Assembly (NCBI RefSeq): GCF_016625195.1 | Contig: NZ_JACVUP010000010.1 | Coordinates: 124,001-188,000, forward strand | From: Erwinia sp. S63 | GTDB taxonomy: Bacteria; Pseudomonadota; Gammaproteobacteria; Enterobacterales; Enterobacteriaceae | Reading direction: 5' to 3' | Length of the DNA: 64,000 nucleotides | Made by a program: the position numbers and the translations under genes | Shown here: piece after piece, positions 16,776 to 25,474 of the stretch | How positions within the stretch are numbered: position 1 is the stretch's first letter | Layout: the number at the start of each line of letters is the position of its first letter | The notes under the pieces: model-generated | Database searches by the model: none | The model's input: the letters and a program-made list of their open reading frames with translations, nothing else | What the model was told of the DNA's origin: nothing

Positions 16776-17141
16776 GCGATAATTTCCTGCACGCCTGTCT
16801 GGCTTTCCGTTATCCCATCGTTGGCCGCTTTATACCCTGAACATTTAAGGTTGACGATTAACTGGTGGCGGTGAAACTCAATCCCGAATTCATCAGTGAC
16901 GCTATTGATCGCTAATATCGCGATCAATAGCGGAGTTATATCCATCCTGCCGAGTTTTATCGCACAACCGTTGTTCTACAATGGGCAACTTATCGCTTTA
17001 TTTCACTCCAGCCAATGCAATGAAGGCCGTATCACATCTTCACCCATGAATATTTACGCCTGCGTCAACGAGCGTTCAGCGCTCAATTCAAAGGTCAGAG
17101 CTTTTATTACTTTTTTAGAACAGGCGATGCATTCAGCGTAA
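16776..17141 (+). pseudogene. Decayed LysR-type regulator, effector-binding domain only
   Basis: One frame, interrupted by an in-frame TGA at 16872, reads PSLAALYPEHLRLTIN and then VISILPSFIAQPL, GQLIALF and NSKVRAFITFLEQ. These match the start (PxLAxxYPxxRL) and end (GxxIxLLPSFIA...KVRAFIxFL) of a LysR effector-binding domain. The middle and the whole DNA-binding domain are missing, so this is a remnant after deletion, not a gene. Confidence 0.7.
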
Positions 17142-17175
17142 TCTCAATTGAGCATAAGTGTTGTGCCGAGACCTA

Positions 17176-17202
17176 AAAACTCAGGCAACCAAAAGTTGCC
17201 TG
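17176..17202 (-). terminator. Terminator of the OprD-type porin gene
   Basis: CAGGCAAC and GTTGCCTG form an 8-bp stem; on the minus strand it is followed by AGTTTTT. It lies about 50 bp past the porin stop. Confidence 0.7.
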
Positions 17203-17250
17203 TTAATCAAGCGACAATATTAGATTTGGGCTGCGGACGGGTTCATAAAA

Positions 17251-18645
17251 TTACAGCAAGCCAAACTTCCAATTCACAACCAGCATATTCTGGTCCTGGC
17301 TACGCGTACCGGTAATGTTGGTGCGATAGGTCACATTTTTCCACGCCAGAGTGACCCCTTTCGCCACGCGTTCCGGGAGTTGGTAACTTAAACCCAACGT
17401 ACGCACCCACTCATTCTGGTTACCGCTGGTGCTGGAGGCGCGCGCATGGCTGCCTGACACATAGCTGCTGTTAAAACTCAGGCCCGTTAGGCCCAGCGCA
17501 TCGAGTTTTGCACTGTAGCGCACCACCAGCGCACGCTCATGGGCGGTTTTGAACTTCGAGAGCGGTGACTCACTGATCAACCCCGTTGAACCGCCGGAGG
17601 TATCGGTTGAGACACCGTCCACCGTCTGACCTGGATCGAGGTAAGGGAAACCACTCGCTCCCGTCAGTTGCTGATAACCCAATCCCAGAGTATTGCCCCA
17701 CGCTGACCAGGAGACTATCCCTCCGTAGGCATTGTTATCGACACTTCCTCCGTAATCATTGCCATTACCGCGGCTGTTGAAATAGCGCAGATCGGCTTTC
17801 AGTTTGCCCGGGCCGATTGGCAACGTTTTCGTCACACCAACAAAATTCTGTTGATAGAAGTCATTGAGTTGCGCGAAGTAGTAGCTGACTTCCAGCGCTT
17901 TGACTGGCGTATAGCGGCCACCGGCATAGCTCAATCCCGAACTGAATCCGCTCGCTTTGCCGGTGGCCTTTAACGGCTGGTAGTGAGTTTGGTTGCGCCC
18001 TTGAACACGATCGATAAATCCGGCATCCAGAGCCAGATTATCAACATCGGTTGAATGCAGCGTATAGCCACGGTAAAGCGATGGCAGCAGCCTGCCATCA
18101 TTGGTTTTTATCACTGGCAGATTTAATGACTGAAAGCCTGCTTTTGCCACGGTCTTGTTCACTTTGGCCTTTAATGCAAAACGCGCTGAGGCAAAACTGC
18201 CTGGTGCACTGTTATCGCTATGCTGCGGAAACAATCCGGTTGCCGTGTTATACCCATCCCTGCCGGAGAGCTTCAGACCGAGCATACCCATCGCATCGAC
18301 ACCCAAGCCAACAGGGCCATCGGTATAGCCTGAACGGCCATTGAGAATAAATCCCTGCCCCAGCTGCTCGCCGGTCGGCTGATTTTTGGCTTCGCCCCGC
18401 GTGTCGTTGTTGTAGTACAGCGTGCGTGCGGTGAGATCGAGTTGGCTGTCATCCACCAGATTGGCTATTGCCAGTGAAGGCGCGCAAGCGCTCGCCATCA
18501 GTGCAGAGGCCACTAGCCAGTGAGAATTAAGCCGGGGTACTAATGCCGTTGAGAAAAAAGAGGTAAATACAGAAGAAGCCTGTTGAGCGGAGAAGGCTAG
18601 AGCCGCGCCCCGATGCTGAGAAGTATGAGCAGAGTTCATCGACAA
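17251..18645 (-). CDS. OprD family outer-membrane porin
   Basis: 464 residues. A hydrophobic export segment (HWLVASALMASACAPSLAIA) is followed by the OprD family N-terminus NLVDDSQLDLTARTLYYNND. Other markers: GLGVDAMGMLGLKLSG, LPSLYRGYTLHSTDVDNLALDAGF, alternating beta-strands, and the C-terminal strand LVVNWKFGLL ending in a Leu pair. OprD porins admit basic amino acids, peptides and organic acids. An unusual feature is about 40 residues before the signal segment; the true start may be internal, but no better ribosome-binding site is visible. A Fur-like site lies about 20 bp upstream. It may feed the amino-acid catabolic island on its right. Confidence 0.85.
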   Translation of the reverse strand: MSMNSAHTSQHRGAALAFSAQQASSVFTSFFSTALVPRLNSHWLVASALMASACAPSLAIANLVDDSQLDLTARTLYYNNDTRGEAKNQPTGEQLGQGFILNGRSGYTDGPVGLGVDAMGMLGLKLSGRDGYNTATGLFPQHSDNSAPGSFASARFALKAKVNKTVAKAGFQSLNLPVIKTNDGRLLPSLYRGYTLHSTDVDNLALDAGFIDRVQGRNQTHYQPLKATGKASGFSSGLSYAGGRYTPVKALEVSYYFAQLNDFYQQNFVGVTKTLPIGPGKLKADLRYFNSRGNGNDYGGSVDNNAYGGIVSWSAWGNTLGLGYQQLTGASGFPYLDPGQTVDGVSTDTSGGSTGLISESPLSKFKTAHERALVVRYSAKLDALGLTGLSFNSSYVSGSHARASSTSGNQNEWVRTLGLSYQLPERVAKGVTLAWKNVTYRTNITGTRSQDQNMLVVNWKFGLL

Positions 18646-18666
18646 GTAACTTAAAATTAATAGAAA

Positions 18667-18681
18667 TGATAATTATTAGCA
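18667..18681. promoter_or_regulatory. Fur box upstream of OprD-type porin
   Basis: TGATAATTATTAGCA matches the 7-1-7 Fur core TGATAATNATTATCA at 13 of 14 defined positions. It sits 21 bp before the porin start, a position that would block transcription or early elongation when iron is plentiful. Confidence 0.65.
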
Positions 18682-18964
18682 TTCTTGTTAAACCGTAACT
18701 CAATGATGCCAATTAATCTGTTTTTTCAGTGAATTAAGTTGAATGATGTTGGGTTGATCAGCCAATATCACCAACCCCTGATAGCGACATGTAAGGGTCG
18801 CGCCCATGTTGACTTCGGATGTGGTGAGTTTTGTATCCTGCTGCCGCGAGCTTTCCTTTCGACACTCCTATCAAGTGGATGGTGTTTGCATGAGGCATTT
18901 CATGGGCGGTAACAGGAGATGGGTTAGACCAGGCCAAACTCCACGTTGAGTGCGAAAAACAGAT
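18682..18964. other. Non-coding interval between porin and SDR operon
   Basis: This holds the porin promoter side and otherwise no credible gene, RNA or repeat. The two operons run away from each other's shared centre only on the porin side; the SDR operon ends here. Confidence 0.5.
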
Positions 18965-18987
18965 GAGAGCTGTAAATTACAGCTCTC
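18965..18987 (-). terminator. 23-bp palindrome terminating the SDR operon
   Basis: GAGAGCTGTAA and TTACAGCTCTC are perfect arms around a single A. On the minus strand it is followed by ATCTGTTTTT, consistent with a terminator about 70 bp after the short-chain dehydrogenase stop. The perfect symmetry also allows a protein-binding role. Confidence 0.6.
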
Positions 18988-19056
18988 CACCCGCAGGCGT
19001 GCCATTGTGAATGGTGGACTAAATAGACTCTGATGGTTGGTGCAGGATGAACAGGC

Positions 19057-19809
19057 TCAGCGCACGTAATCTGCACCGTTAATATCAATAGTCGAACCCG
19101 TTGCATGACGACAGCGGCCACTTGCCAGAAACACCACCATTGCGGCGACATCAGAAGGCGGTGTCACTTCTCGCAACGGCAAGCTGGCTGTGAACTCAGC
19201 TTGACCGACTTTAGCAATATTGACCTCTGCCATCTCAGTGCGCACTAAACCGGGGGCCAGTGCGTAAGCCAAAATATTCTGGTGCCCATAGCCACGAGCG
19301 ATGCCTTTAGTCAGCGCCAGCAAGCCGCCTTTGGCCGCGCCATAGGCCAGATGTTCAGGGCGGTCACCGCGTTGGCCAGAACGGCTGGCCATGTTAATGA
19401 TGATTCCTCCTCCAAGTGAGGAAAAATGCTGAATCGCCAGTCGGCATAAATCGGCGGGCGCCTGAAGATTGACCTGCAAATTCGCTTGCCACCCCTGGTT
19501 CCAGCTCTCAATATCAGCCAGAGGAGAAGCCACATAAATTCCCGCGTTATTGACCAGCACATCAATTCGTCCAGTGATATCTAAAGCCTGTTGCCATACA
19601 TTTTCAGCCGCATTCGATTCGGTCAATCCTTGCTGGATAAGCGTTAAGCGGGTGGGATATTGCTTTAACAACAGTTCGGCACTTTGCGTATCACGTCCAT
19701 AATGCCCGATGACATTGGCGCCCTCTTCAAACAGGCATTTGACTATCTCTTTGCCGATACCTTTGGTCGCACCGGTTACGAGAACGTTTTTTCCCATTAA
19801 CGATGACAT
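19057..19809 (-). CDS. Short-chain dehydrogenase/reductase
   Basis: 250 residues, classical SDR size. Cofactor motif TGATKGIG (about 13-20), NNAGIY (about 88), catalytic Ser in IINMASRSG and the YxxxK pair in LAYGAAKGG. The acidic or basic residue after beta2 (HYGRDTQ) leaves NAD versus NADP open. The last gene of the minus-strand catabolic operon that begins with the binding-protein gene at 26317; it lies 29 bp after the shikimate-dehydrogenase-like gene. It could reduce or oxidise a hydroxyl/keto intermediate of the imino-acid pathway; the substrate is unknown. Confidence 0.88.
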   Translation of the reverse strand: MSSLMGKNVLVTGATKGIGKEIVKCLFEEGANVIGHYGRDTQSAELLLKQYPTRLTLIQQGLTESNAAENVWQQALDITGRIDVLVNNAGIYVASPLADIESWNQGWQANLQVNLQAPADLCRLAIQHFSSLGGGIIINMASRSGQRGDRPEHLAYGAAKGGLLALTKGIARGYGHQNILAYALAPGLVRTEMAEVNIAKVGQAEFTASLPLREVTPPSDVAAMVVFLASGRCRHATGSTIDINGADYVR

Positions 19810-19838
19810 AGCGAGCCCTCATTTGATGTTGTTAACGA

Positions 19839-20714
19839 TTACGCTGTTTCTACCATCCATGTCAGTTCGGAAGGGAACAGCATTTTCCTCACCTCAGAAT
19901 CATCTTTGCGCAGGAAATCGGCGACCTCCGTTAAACCAAAGAATTCGAGAAATAGCGGGGTTTGCAGAATAAGCATGTCAAAACCTGGCAATACGGCACT
20001 GCCGCCATCAAGCGCGGCTTTCAGCAATGGCGTCGGCTGATTTTTCATCAAAATGTCGCAAACCACAGCGGAAGCGGAGATGTTTTCAGTAGGAAGTGGC
20101 AGTGGATCGGACGTTTTCAGTCCAAGCGGGGAAGCATTAATGATGACATCAAAACCTGCAGGATCATTGTTGTCTGCTGCGATGCATGACACGCCAAAGC
20201 TCGCTTCAATCGAGTTAGCCAATTGTACAGAACGCTGAGATTCTGGGTCGTAAACGGAAATATGGGCGGGTTTACAGGCAGCCAGAGAGACAGCAATAGC
20301 GGAGCCCGCACCACCTGCACCAATCAGCAACACGCGTTTGCTTTCATAAGGCATGTTGTAACGATCTAATGATTTTACAAAACCGACGCCATCAAACAGA
20401 TCGCCTTCCAACTTGCCCTCTTTATTACGGCGAATGGCATTAACCGCGTTAGCCGTCGCCGCAATTTTAGATCGCGAGTCGACCAACTCAGCGGCATCGG
20501 TTTTATGCGGAATGGATAAAACCATACCTGCGGTAGTTTCTGACTTAAATAACTCACGAACAGTTTTGGTCAGATTTTCAGGGGTGACATGTAATGGCAC
20601 CATAACAGCATCAATATTACACAGTGGTAATACCTTATTAAAAATCTCAGGTGTCCGAACTTGATCAATTGGATCTGCCACCATATAAAAAACACGTGTT
20701 TTACCCGTAATCAT
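19839..20714 (-). CDS. Shikimate dehydrogenase-like oxidoreductase
   Basis: 291 residues from the ATG at 20714 with GAGGAAATCAAA upstream. AroE-family layout: catalytic Lys in LSIPHKT, Asn in TANAVNAI, Asp in GDLFDGVGF and nucleotide motif GAGGAGSA. The substrate-binding serines of true AroE (SxS near the N-terminus) are replaced by VADPIDQVRTPEIFN, so the natural substrate is probably not shikimate. It lies within an operon with a proline-racemase-family enzyme, a D-amino-acid dehydrogenase and an amino-acid transporter, so a pyrroline or related keto intermediate is plausible. It resembles AroE/YdiB paralogues of catabolic operons. Confidence 0.85.
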   Translation of the reverse strand: MITGKTRVFYMVADPIDQVRTPEIFNKVLPLCNIDAVMVPLHVTPENLTKTVRELFKSETTAGMVLSIPHKTDAAELVDSRSKIAATANAVNAIRRNKEGKLEGDLFDGVGFVKSLDRYNMPYESKRVLLIGAGGAGSAIAVSLAACKPAHISVYDPESQRSVQLANSIEASFGVSCIAADNNDPAGFDVIINASPLGLKTSDPLPLPTENISASAVVCDILMKNQPTPLLKAALDGGSAVLPGFDMLILQTPLFLEFFGLTEVADFLRKDDSEVRKMLFPSELTWMVETA

Positions 20715-20797
20715 TTTGATTTCCTCAGGATGAGTTAAGCCATTCAATCCGGATAATCCGGATTGAATAAATAGATTCAATTATCAATGAATTGAAA

Positions 20798-21820
20798 TTA
20801 GAAGCCTTCGCCCCAGGTATCACTTAACATAAAGCCCGCTGACATTGGGTCATCAGGATCGACACCAACTTGCTCAATGCTATAAATCCAGGCACGACCT
20901 TGTACTCGCGGCAATATTGCGGGTTTATTACCAATGAGAGTATTCCCCAGCATCTGAACGTTAAATTCACTGCCTATAATGGATTGGGAAACAAGTTTAC
21001 TGCCCTCCTCAACCTGGCCTCGTGCTGCCAACGACGCCAGATTTGCGGAACTACCGGTTCCGCATGGCGAACGGTCAACGCGTCCTGGAGGCAAAGTCGT
21101 ACAGGTCTGAATCAGCGGATAATTTTCCCGGTTACGGAACATGGTATAAGCCACTTTATCAATCTCAGGGTATAGCGGATGCTTGACCTTAAATTGATTG
21201 TTCACGTGGTTACGGATCGTCACCCCAAAATCGGCTAACTTACGCGCATTTTTCGGTTCAATAGTCAAACCCACCTGGTCGACATCCACCAGCGCGTAAT
21301 AGACACCACCGAAAGCAACGTCAGCCTTAATAGGACCAAATTCTTCAGTTTCGATCACGACATCCAACGCTTCTACAAAGGATGGTGGCATATCCAGTGA
21401 TACGCCAACACAGCGGCCATTACTGCAGGTAGCACGTGCAGTAACTAAACCTGCGGGCATATCCAGTACGACCTCTGTGATTGGCTCCTGCATCGGCACC
21501 ATGCCAAGCTCCAGCAATGCCGTGACCACGCAAATCGCATTGCTGCCCGACATCGGATGCGCTTTATCAGATTGCAACACGATAAAACCTGCATGCGCTT
21601 CAGGGCGTGTTGGCGGTAATAACAGATTGACAGTCATCTGGAGACAACCGCGCGGTTCCATGGTAACCAATCGGCGTAAGCTGTCATCGACTTCATTGAT
21701 ATAATTCATCTTATCCAGCATCGTTTCACCGGGAATATTGATAACGCCGCCCGTGATGACTTTGCCGATTTCACCTTCACAGTGAACGCCAACGATCTGT
21801 AATGTTTTATTCCAACGCAT
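20798..21820 (-). CDS. Proline racemase superfamily enzyme, Ser/Cys type
   Basis: 340 residues. The superfamily normally uses two Cys as acid/base residues. Here the first position reads PMSGSNAI with Ser at residue 91; the second is DRSPCGTGSSA with Cys at 253. Members with a Ser/Cys dyad have been reported to epimerise trans-4-hydroxy-L-proline and dehydrate trans-3-hydroxy-L-proline (family knowledge, not shown here). DNA context supports imino-acid use: D-amino-acid dehydrogenase and amino-acid ABC transporter genes lie immediately upstream in the operon. A paralogue with a Cys/Cys dyad is encoded at 30503-31501. Confidence 0.88.
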   Translation of the reverse strand: MRWNKTLQIVGVHCEGEIGKVITGGVINIPGETMLDKMNYINEVDDSLRRLVTMEPRGCLQMTVNLLLPPTRPEAHAGFIVLQSDKAHPMSGSNAICVVTALLELGMVPMQEPITEVVLDMPAGLVTARATCSNGRCVGVSLDMPPSFVEALDVVIETEEFGPIKADVAFGGVYYALVDVDQVGLTIEPKNARKLADFGVTIRNHVNNQFKVKHPLYPEIDKVAYTMFRNRENYPLIQTCTTLPPGRVDRSPCGTGSSANLASLAARGQVEEGSKLVSQSIIGSEFNVQMLGNTLIGNKPAILPRVQGRAWIYSIEQVGVDPDDPMSAGFMLSDTWGEGF

Positions 21821-21880
21821 ATTTCCTGCCTTAACGAAGATTTTTACTCAATCTGTAGGGTTACTCATAACGCATGAATC

Positions 21881-23149
21881 TTATTTAAAACGGTAAGCAC
21901 TAAAGGGTGCCAGGTTGATGTCGCTATCACGTTTAACCGCCAGATCAGCAATTAAGCGCCCGGTTACCGCACCCAATGTCAAACCGAGCTGGCCATGGCC
22001 CATCGCCAGCAATACATTTTTCAATTTTTCTGAACGGTCAATAATCGGTTTGGTATCGGGTAATAACGGTCGATAACCCACACCGAACTCAACATTTTTG
22101 ATATTCATCTGCGGCAAAATCTTGCTGGCTTTTTCCAGGATAAGCTCTGCACGCTTGAAATTGGGTTTGGTGCTGTTACCTGCAAATTCAATGGTGCCGC
22201 CAATTTGCAATCCTCGCGTCATTGGTGTGAAACAGAAGCCTCCGTCACCATAGATCACGGAATGATTAAGCGACACGCCGGGATCCTTGACCACGGCCTG
22301 ATAGCCTGCCACGGGCTGTAGCGGCACATTGAGCCCAAGTTGACTGAAGAAACGGCGTGCACCGATACCAGAGGCAACCACAAAGTGATCTGCGCTGATG
22401 TTTTCCCCACTCTCAAGTACAACGGCACTCGCGCTCGCGCCCGCCTCCTGGAAATGCGTCACGCTCGCATTGATGCGTTTGCCCCCTTTCGCCAGAAAAC
22501 TGTTGGTGAGTGCCACAATAAAACCTTCGGTATCCGTCACGAAACGCCACTGGGGTAGCAGAATACCGTGGCTGAACTTGCCTGCCAGGGTGGGCTCAAG
22601 GTCAGCAATATCATCGGCATTCAAAGTCTGGCTTTCAAAACCCAATTGGCGACGCAGATGATTGTGATCGCGTTCACTGTCCACACCGGCTGGTGTATTA
22701 AAGACCTGCATAACAGGACGATTGACGATCAGCGTCTGCAGGTCATCCTCGTCCAGTAAACGCGCGTAATCGGCGAAGACATGGTGCGTTAAAGTCGACA
22801 TCGCCTCTGCAATCGACTCAATACGGGCATGGCGTGCATTACCGAGAAAACGTAAGAACCATGGCACCAGCGCCGGCAATGCCTGCGGGCGTAACGCCAG
22901 CGGACCTGTTTGGTCCAGCATCCAGCCTGGGATTTTGGTTAAGATGCCGGGTTTGGAGAGCGGAATTATTTCTCCGACTGAGAGCTGGCCACAACTCCAT
23001 TTAGCCGTGCTTTCTCCCGCTTTTGCCGGATCAATTAATGTGACCTGCAACCCTTCACGTTGCAGATAGAGCGCGCAGCAGACGCCAACAATGCCGCCCC
23101 CTACCACCACGGCATGCTGCGCCGTTTGTTTACTGGACAATGTATTCAA
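21881..23149 (-). CDS. FAD-dependent D-amino-acid dehydrogenase (DadA-like)
   Basis: 422 residues, beginning at a TTG codon; an in-frame TAG lies directly before it and a G-rich ribosome-binding site (GGTGGGGG) is at suitable distance. FAD motif VVGGGIVGVCCALYLQREG (about 15-33), ATKWSC-type segment STAKWSCGQLS, and C-terminal GYRPLLPDTKPIIDRS and MGHGQLGLTLG, as in DadA. The enzyme deaminates or oxidises D-amino acids, passing electrons to quinone. Beside a proline-racemase-family epimerase it would oxidise cis-4-hydroxy-D-proline or a similar D-imino acid to a pyrroline (inference). A decayed fragment of a related gene is at 52771-52910. Confidence 0.9.
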   Translation of the reverse strand: MNTLSSKQTAQHAVVVGGGIVGVCCALYLQREGLQVTLIDPAKAGESTAKWSCGQLSVGEIIPLSKPGILTKIPGWMLDQTGPLALRPQALPALVPWFLRFLGNARHARIESIAEAMSTLTHHVFADYARLLDEDDLQTLIVNRPVMQVFNTPAGVDSERDHNHLRRQLGFESQTLNADDIADLEPTLAGKFSHGILLPQWRFVTDTEGFIVALTNSFLAKGGKRINASVTHFQEAGASASAVVLESGENISADHFVVASGIGARRFFSQLGLNVPLQPVAGYQAVVKDPGVSLNHSVIYGDGGFCFTPMTRGLQIGGTIEFAGNSTKPNFKRAELILEKASKILPQMNIKNVEFGVGYRPLLPDTKPIIDRSEKLKNVLLAMGHGQLGLTLGAVTGRLIADLAVKRDSDINLAPFSAYRFK

Positions 23150-23197
23150 CTAACCAACCCCCACCAAAAAATGATATGTGCCGCGTCCTTTCGCCGG

Positions 23198-23863
23198 TTA
23201 AAACGCGAAACGCCTCAGCATCCTTCCTTCTACCCATCCCACCAACCGTGTGAGTGGATAGGCCACACAGAAATAGATCACCCCAGTAACTGTAAGAAAC
23301 TCCACGGGCTGAGCGGTGCTGTTGGAGATGTTCTGACCGACAAACATCAGGTCAGCCACACCCACCGATGAGATCAGTGCGCTCTCTTTAAACAGGCTCA
23401 CCACGTTCGATAACAAAGGTGGGATGGAGCGTAAAAGAGTCTGGGGCATAACGACATAAAATACTTTCACCGAGGCGGTTAAACCCAATGCAACACAGGC
23501 ATCATGCTGCTCCCCGGCAATAGATTTCAGTGCCCCCCGGAAGGTTTCGCTGGTAATCGCTGCCATAAAAGCGGTGAGAGCAATCACCACCGAAATATAA
23601 GGTGGGATTTGCAGACGAAATACCACCGGCAGACAGAAGAAGATCCAGAACAACTGAATCAACAGAGGCGTACCGCGAAAGAACTCCACATATAGGGTCA
23701 GTGGCCAGGTAATCCACTTTTTACCTGATGAACGCAGCAGACAGATAATGAAGCCAAATGCGCTTCCCAGCACTGCACAGCTGAGCGTGAAGGCTAAGGT
23801 CAGCCCCAGTCCTTTCAGCAGAATTTGCCAGTAGGAAAACACGGTTGTGAAGTCGAGTGCCAT
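23198..23863 (-). CDS. Amino-acid ABC transporter permease (HisM/GlnP family)
   Basis: 221 residues with about five transmembrane helices and the family loop in AAITSETFRGALKSIAGEQHDACVALGL, which contacts the ATPase. The N-terminal segment WQILLKGLGLTLAFTLSCAVLGSAFG is typical of polar amino-acid permeases. It lies 12 bp after the other permease gene and 48 bp before the dehydrogenase gene. It forms an importer with the products of the three upstream genes. Confidence 0.92.
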   Translation of the reverse strand: MALDFTTVFSYWQILLKGLGLTLAFTLSCAVLGSAFGFIICLLRSSGKKWITWPLTLYVEFFRGTPLLIQLFWIFFCLPVVFRLQIPPYISVVIALTAFMAAITSETFRGALKSIAGEQHDACVALGLTASVKVFYVVMPQTLLRSIPPLLSNVVSLFKESALISSVGVADLMFVGQNISNSTAQPVEFLTVTGVIYFCVAYPLTRLVGWVEGRMLRRFAF

Positions 23864-23875
23864 TTAATTTGCTCC

Positions 23876-24547
23876 TCAGCGCTGCGTAGCCGCGTCCTGA
23901 CGACGCTCGATGATGTGCACAATTTTGGAAAAAGGCACTGACATAACGAAATAGACCAAGGCGACCAGTGAGTATGTTTCCAATGGACGGTAAGAATCCG
24001 TAGCAATGCTCTTTGCCACATACATCAGGTCAGAAATGGCCACAATCGCGACCAGCGCGCTCTGCTGCAAGGTGCCAATTCCATTGGTTAAAAGCACCGG
24101 TAGAGCGGTACGCAATGCTTGTGGCAAAATCACATAGAACGTCCGTTGATGGGGTCTAAGCCCCAGCGCAACACAGGCATCAAGATGCTCATGCGGAACC
24201 GCCTGAACACCGGCGCGATAAGCCTCGGCATTAAACGCACTGAGATTAAGCCCCAATGCCAGCACGCCCATGAGGAAAGGATCGATAAAGAAGTCGACCA
24301 TCATCGGCACACAGTAGAAGAACCAGATAATCTGCAACAACGCAGGTGTGCAACGAAAGAACTCGATAAACAGTTGTGTGGGATAACGAACCACTCGCCA
24401 TGGACTCATTGCCATCAGGCAGAGCACGAAACCCAGAATAATTCCCATCACATTCGCGGCCAGCGCCAGCTCAATCGTGACTTTTAATCCGGCCAGCAGA
24501 TCACCAAAGTGTCCGGACAGAAAGCTGAAATCAAATTGATAGTGCAT
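23876..24547 (-). CDS. Amino-acid ABC transporter permease (HisQ/GlnP family)
   Basis: 223 residues with several membrane helices. The coupling loop reads AFNAEAYRAGVQAVPHEHLDACVALGL. It is a paralogue of the permease encoded next to it (FFRCTPALLQIIWFFYCVP against FFRGTPLLIQLFWIFFCLP), so the importer probably uses a heterodimeric channel. The start lies 9 bp after the ATPase gene. Confidence 0.92.
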   Translation of the reverse strand: MHYQFDFSFLSGHFGDLLAGLKVTIELALAANVMGIILGFVLCLMAMSPWRVVRYPTQLFIEFFRCTPALLQIIWFFYCVPMMVDFFIDPFLMGVLALGLNLSAFNAEAYRAGVQAVPHEHLDACVALGLRPHQRTFYVILPQALRTALPVLLTNGIGTLQQSALVAIVAISDLMYVAKSIATDSYRPLETYSLVALVYFVMSVPFSKIVHIIERRQDAATQR

Positions 24548-24556
24548 AGTTTTGAC

Positions 24557-25387
24557 TCACTGCAGATGAAGAACCTTGTTGAGAAACTCTCGCGTGCGCG
24601 GCTGTTTTGGACACTTAAAGATTTGATCCGGAGGACCATCCTCAATCACCTTTCCACCCGCGCAAAACACGACACGCGTTGCAATGTCACGGGCGAAATG
24701 CATGTCGTGAGTCACAATGATCATCGCCATTTTTTGCTCAGCCAGCTTCAGCATGACGTTCTGCACCTCCAGCACCATTTCGGGATCGAGTGCAGAGGTC
24801 ACCTCATCAAACAACATCAGCTGAGGTTCCAGCATCAAAGCACGGGCAATCGCCACACGTTGTTTTTGCCCGCCTGAAAGCTGGCTAGGATAAGCATTGA
24901 GTTTGTTCTCCAAACCCAGCAGGCTCATATACTTACGCGCGCTCTCAATCGCCTCGTGTTTCGACATCCCACGAACTTTTATCGGTGCCAATGTCAGATT
25001 GCTAAGCACAGAAAGATGCGGGAACAGGGTGTAATGTTGGAAAACCATGCCAATCTGTTTCTGAATCTCACTGTTAATACGTTGGTGTTTAGCGCAAGTA
25101 CCGGCTATATAGGTCTGGCCTTCAAAACGAATCTCACCCCGTTCAATCTCTTCCAGCCCCATCATGACGCGCAGCAGCGTGCTCTTCCCGCTGCCGCTGG
25201 GGCCGATAATCACTAAACGGTCATCGGCGCGCATATCGAGATTTAATCCATCCATCACGACTAATTTATCGCTGTAGGCCTTATGCACATCGCGAAACTG
25301 GACAAACTTTCCTACAGCGGACAATGGACTGACTGTTTCGACGGGGGTGTCATTCGACAGATCATCATTGGTGGCTAGTGAATGCAT
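24557..25387 (-). CDS. Amino-acid ABC transporter ATP-binding protein (GlnQ/HisP family)
   Basis: 276 residues. Walker A GPSGSGKST (about 58-66), Q-loop in QIGMVFQHYTLFPHLS, signature LSGGQKQRVAIARAL, Walker B LMLFDEVTSALD and switch His in IIVTHDMHFARD. The N-terminus has about 25 extra residues compared with GlnQ. Walker B has Val after Glu (DEVTSALD), common in the polar amino-acid subfamily. Together with the two permeases and the binding protein it forms one importer. Confidence 0.93.
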   Translation of the reverse strand: MHSLATNDDLSNDTPVETVSPLSAVGKFVQFRDVHKAYSDKLVVMDGLNLDMRADDRLVIIGPSGSGKSTLLRVMMGLEEIERGEIRFEGQTYIAGTCAKHQRINSEIQKQIGMVFQHYTLFPHLSVLSNLTLAPIKVRGMSKHEAIESARKYMSLLGLENKLNAYPSQLSGGQKQRVAIARALMLEPQLMLFDEVTSALDPEMVLEVQNVMLKLAEQKMAMIIVTHDMHFARDIATRVVFCAGGKVIEDGPPDQIFKCPKQPRTREFLNKVLHLQ

Positions 25388-25427
25388 GATTTTCTCCTCT
25401 TTCGCACCCTGGAGCGCGTTACCCGTG

Positions 25428-25468
25428 TTCGTATACAGGCCTGGGGTAAACTCCCCCCTATAGGCCGT
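25428..25468 (-). promoter_or_regulatory. Possible stem-loop between binding-protein and ATPase genes
   Basis: GGCCT/AGGCC and an inner GGGG/CCCC pairing can form an imperfect hairpin in the 87-bp gap. Such elements often lower expression of ABC genes relative to the binding protein. Pairing was judged by eye only. Confidence 0.3.
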
Positions 25469-25474
25469 AAAGAA

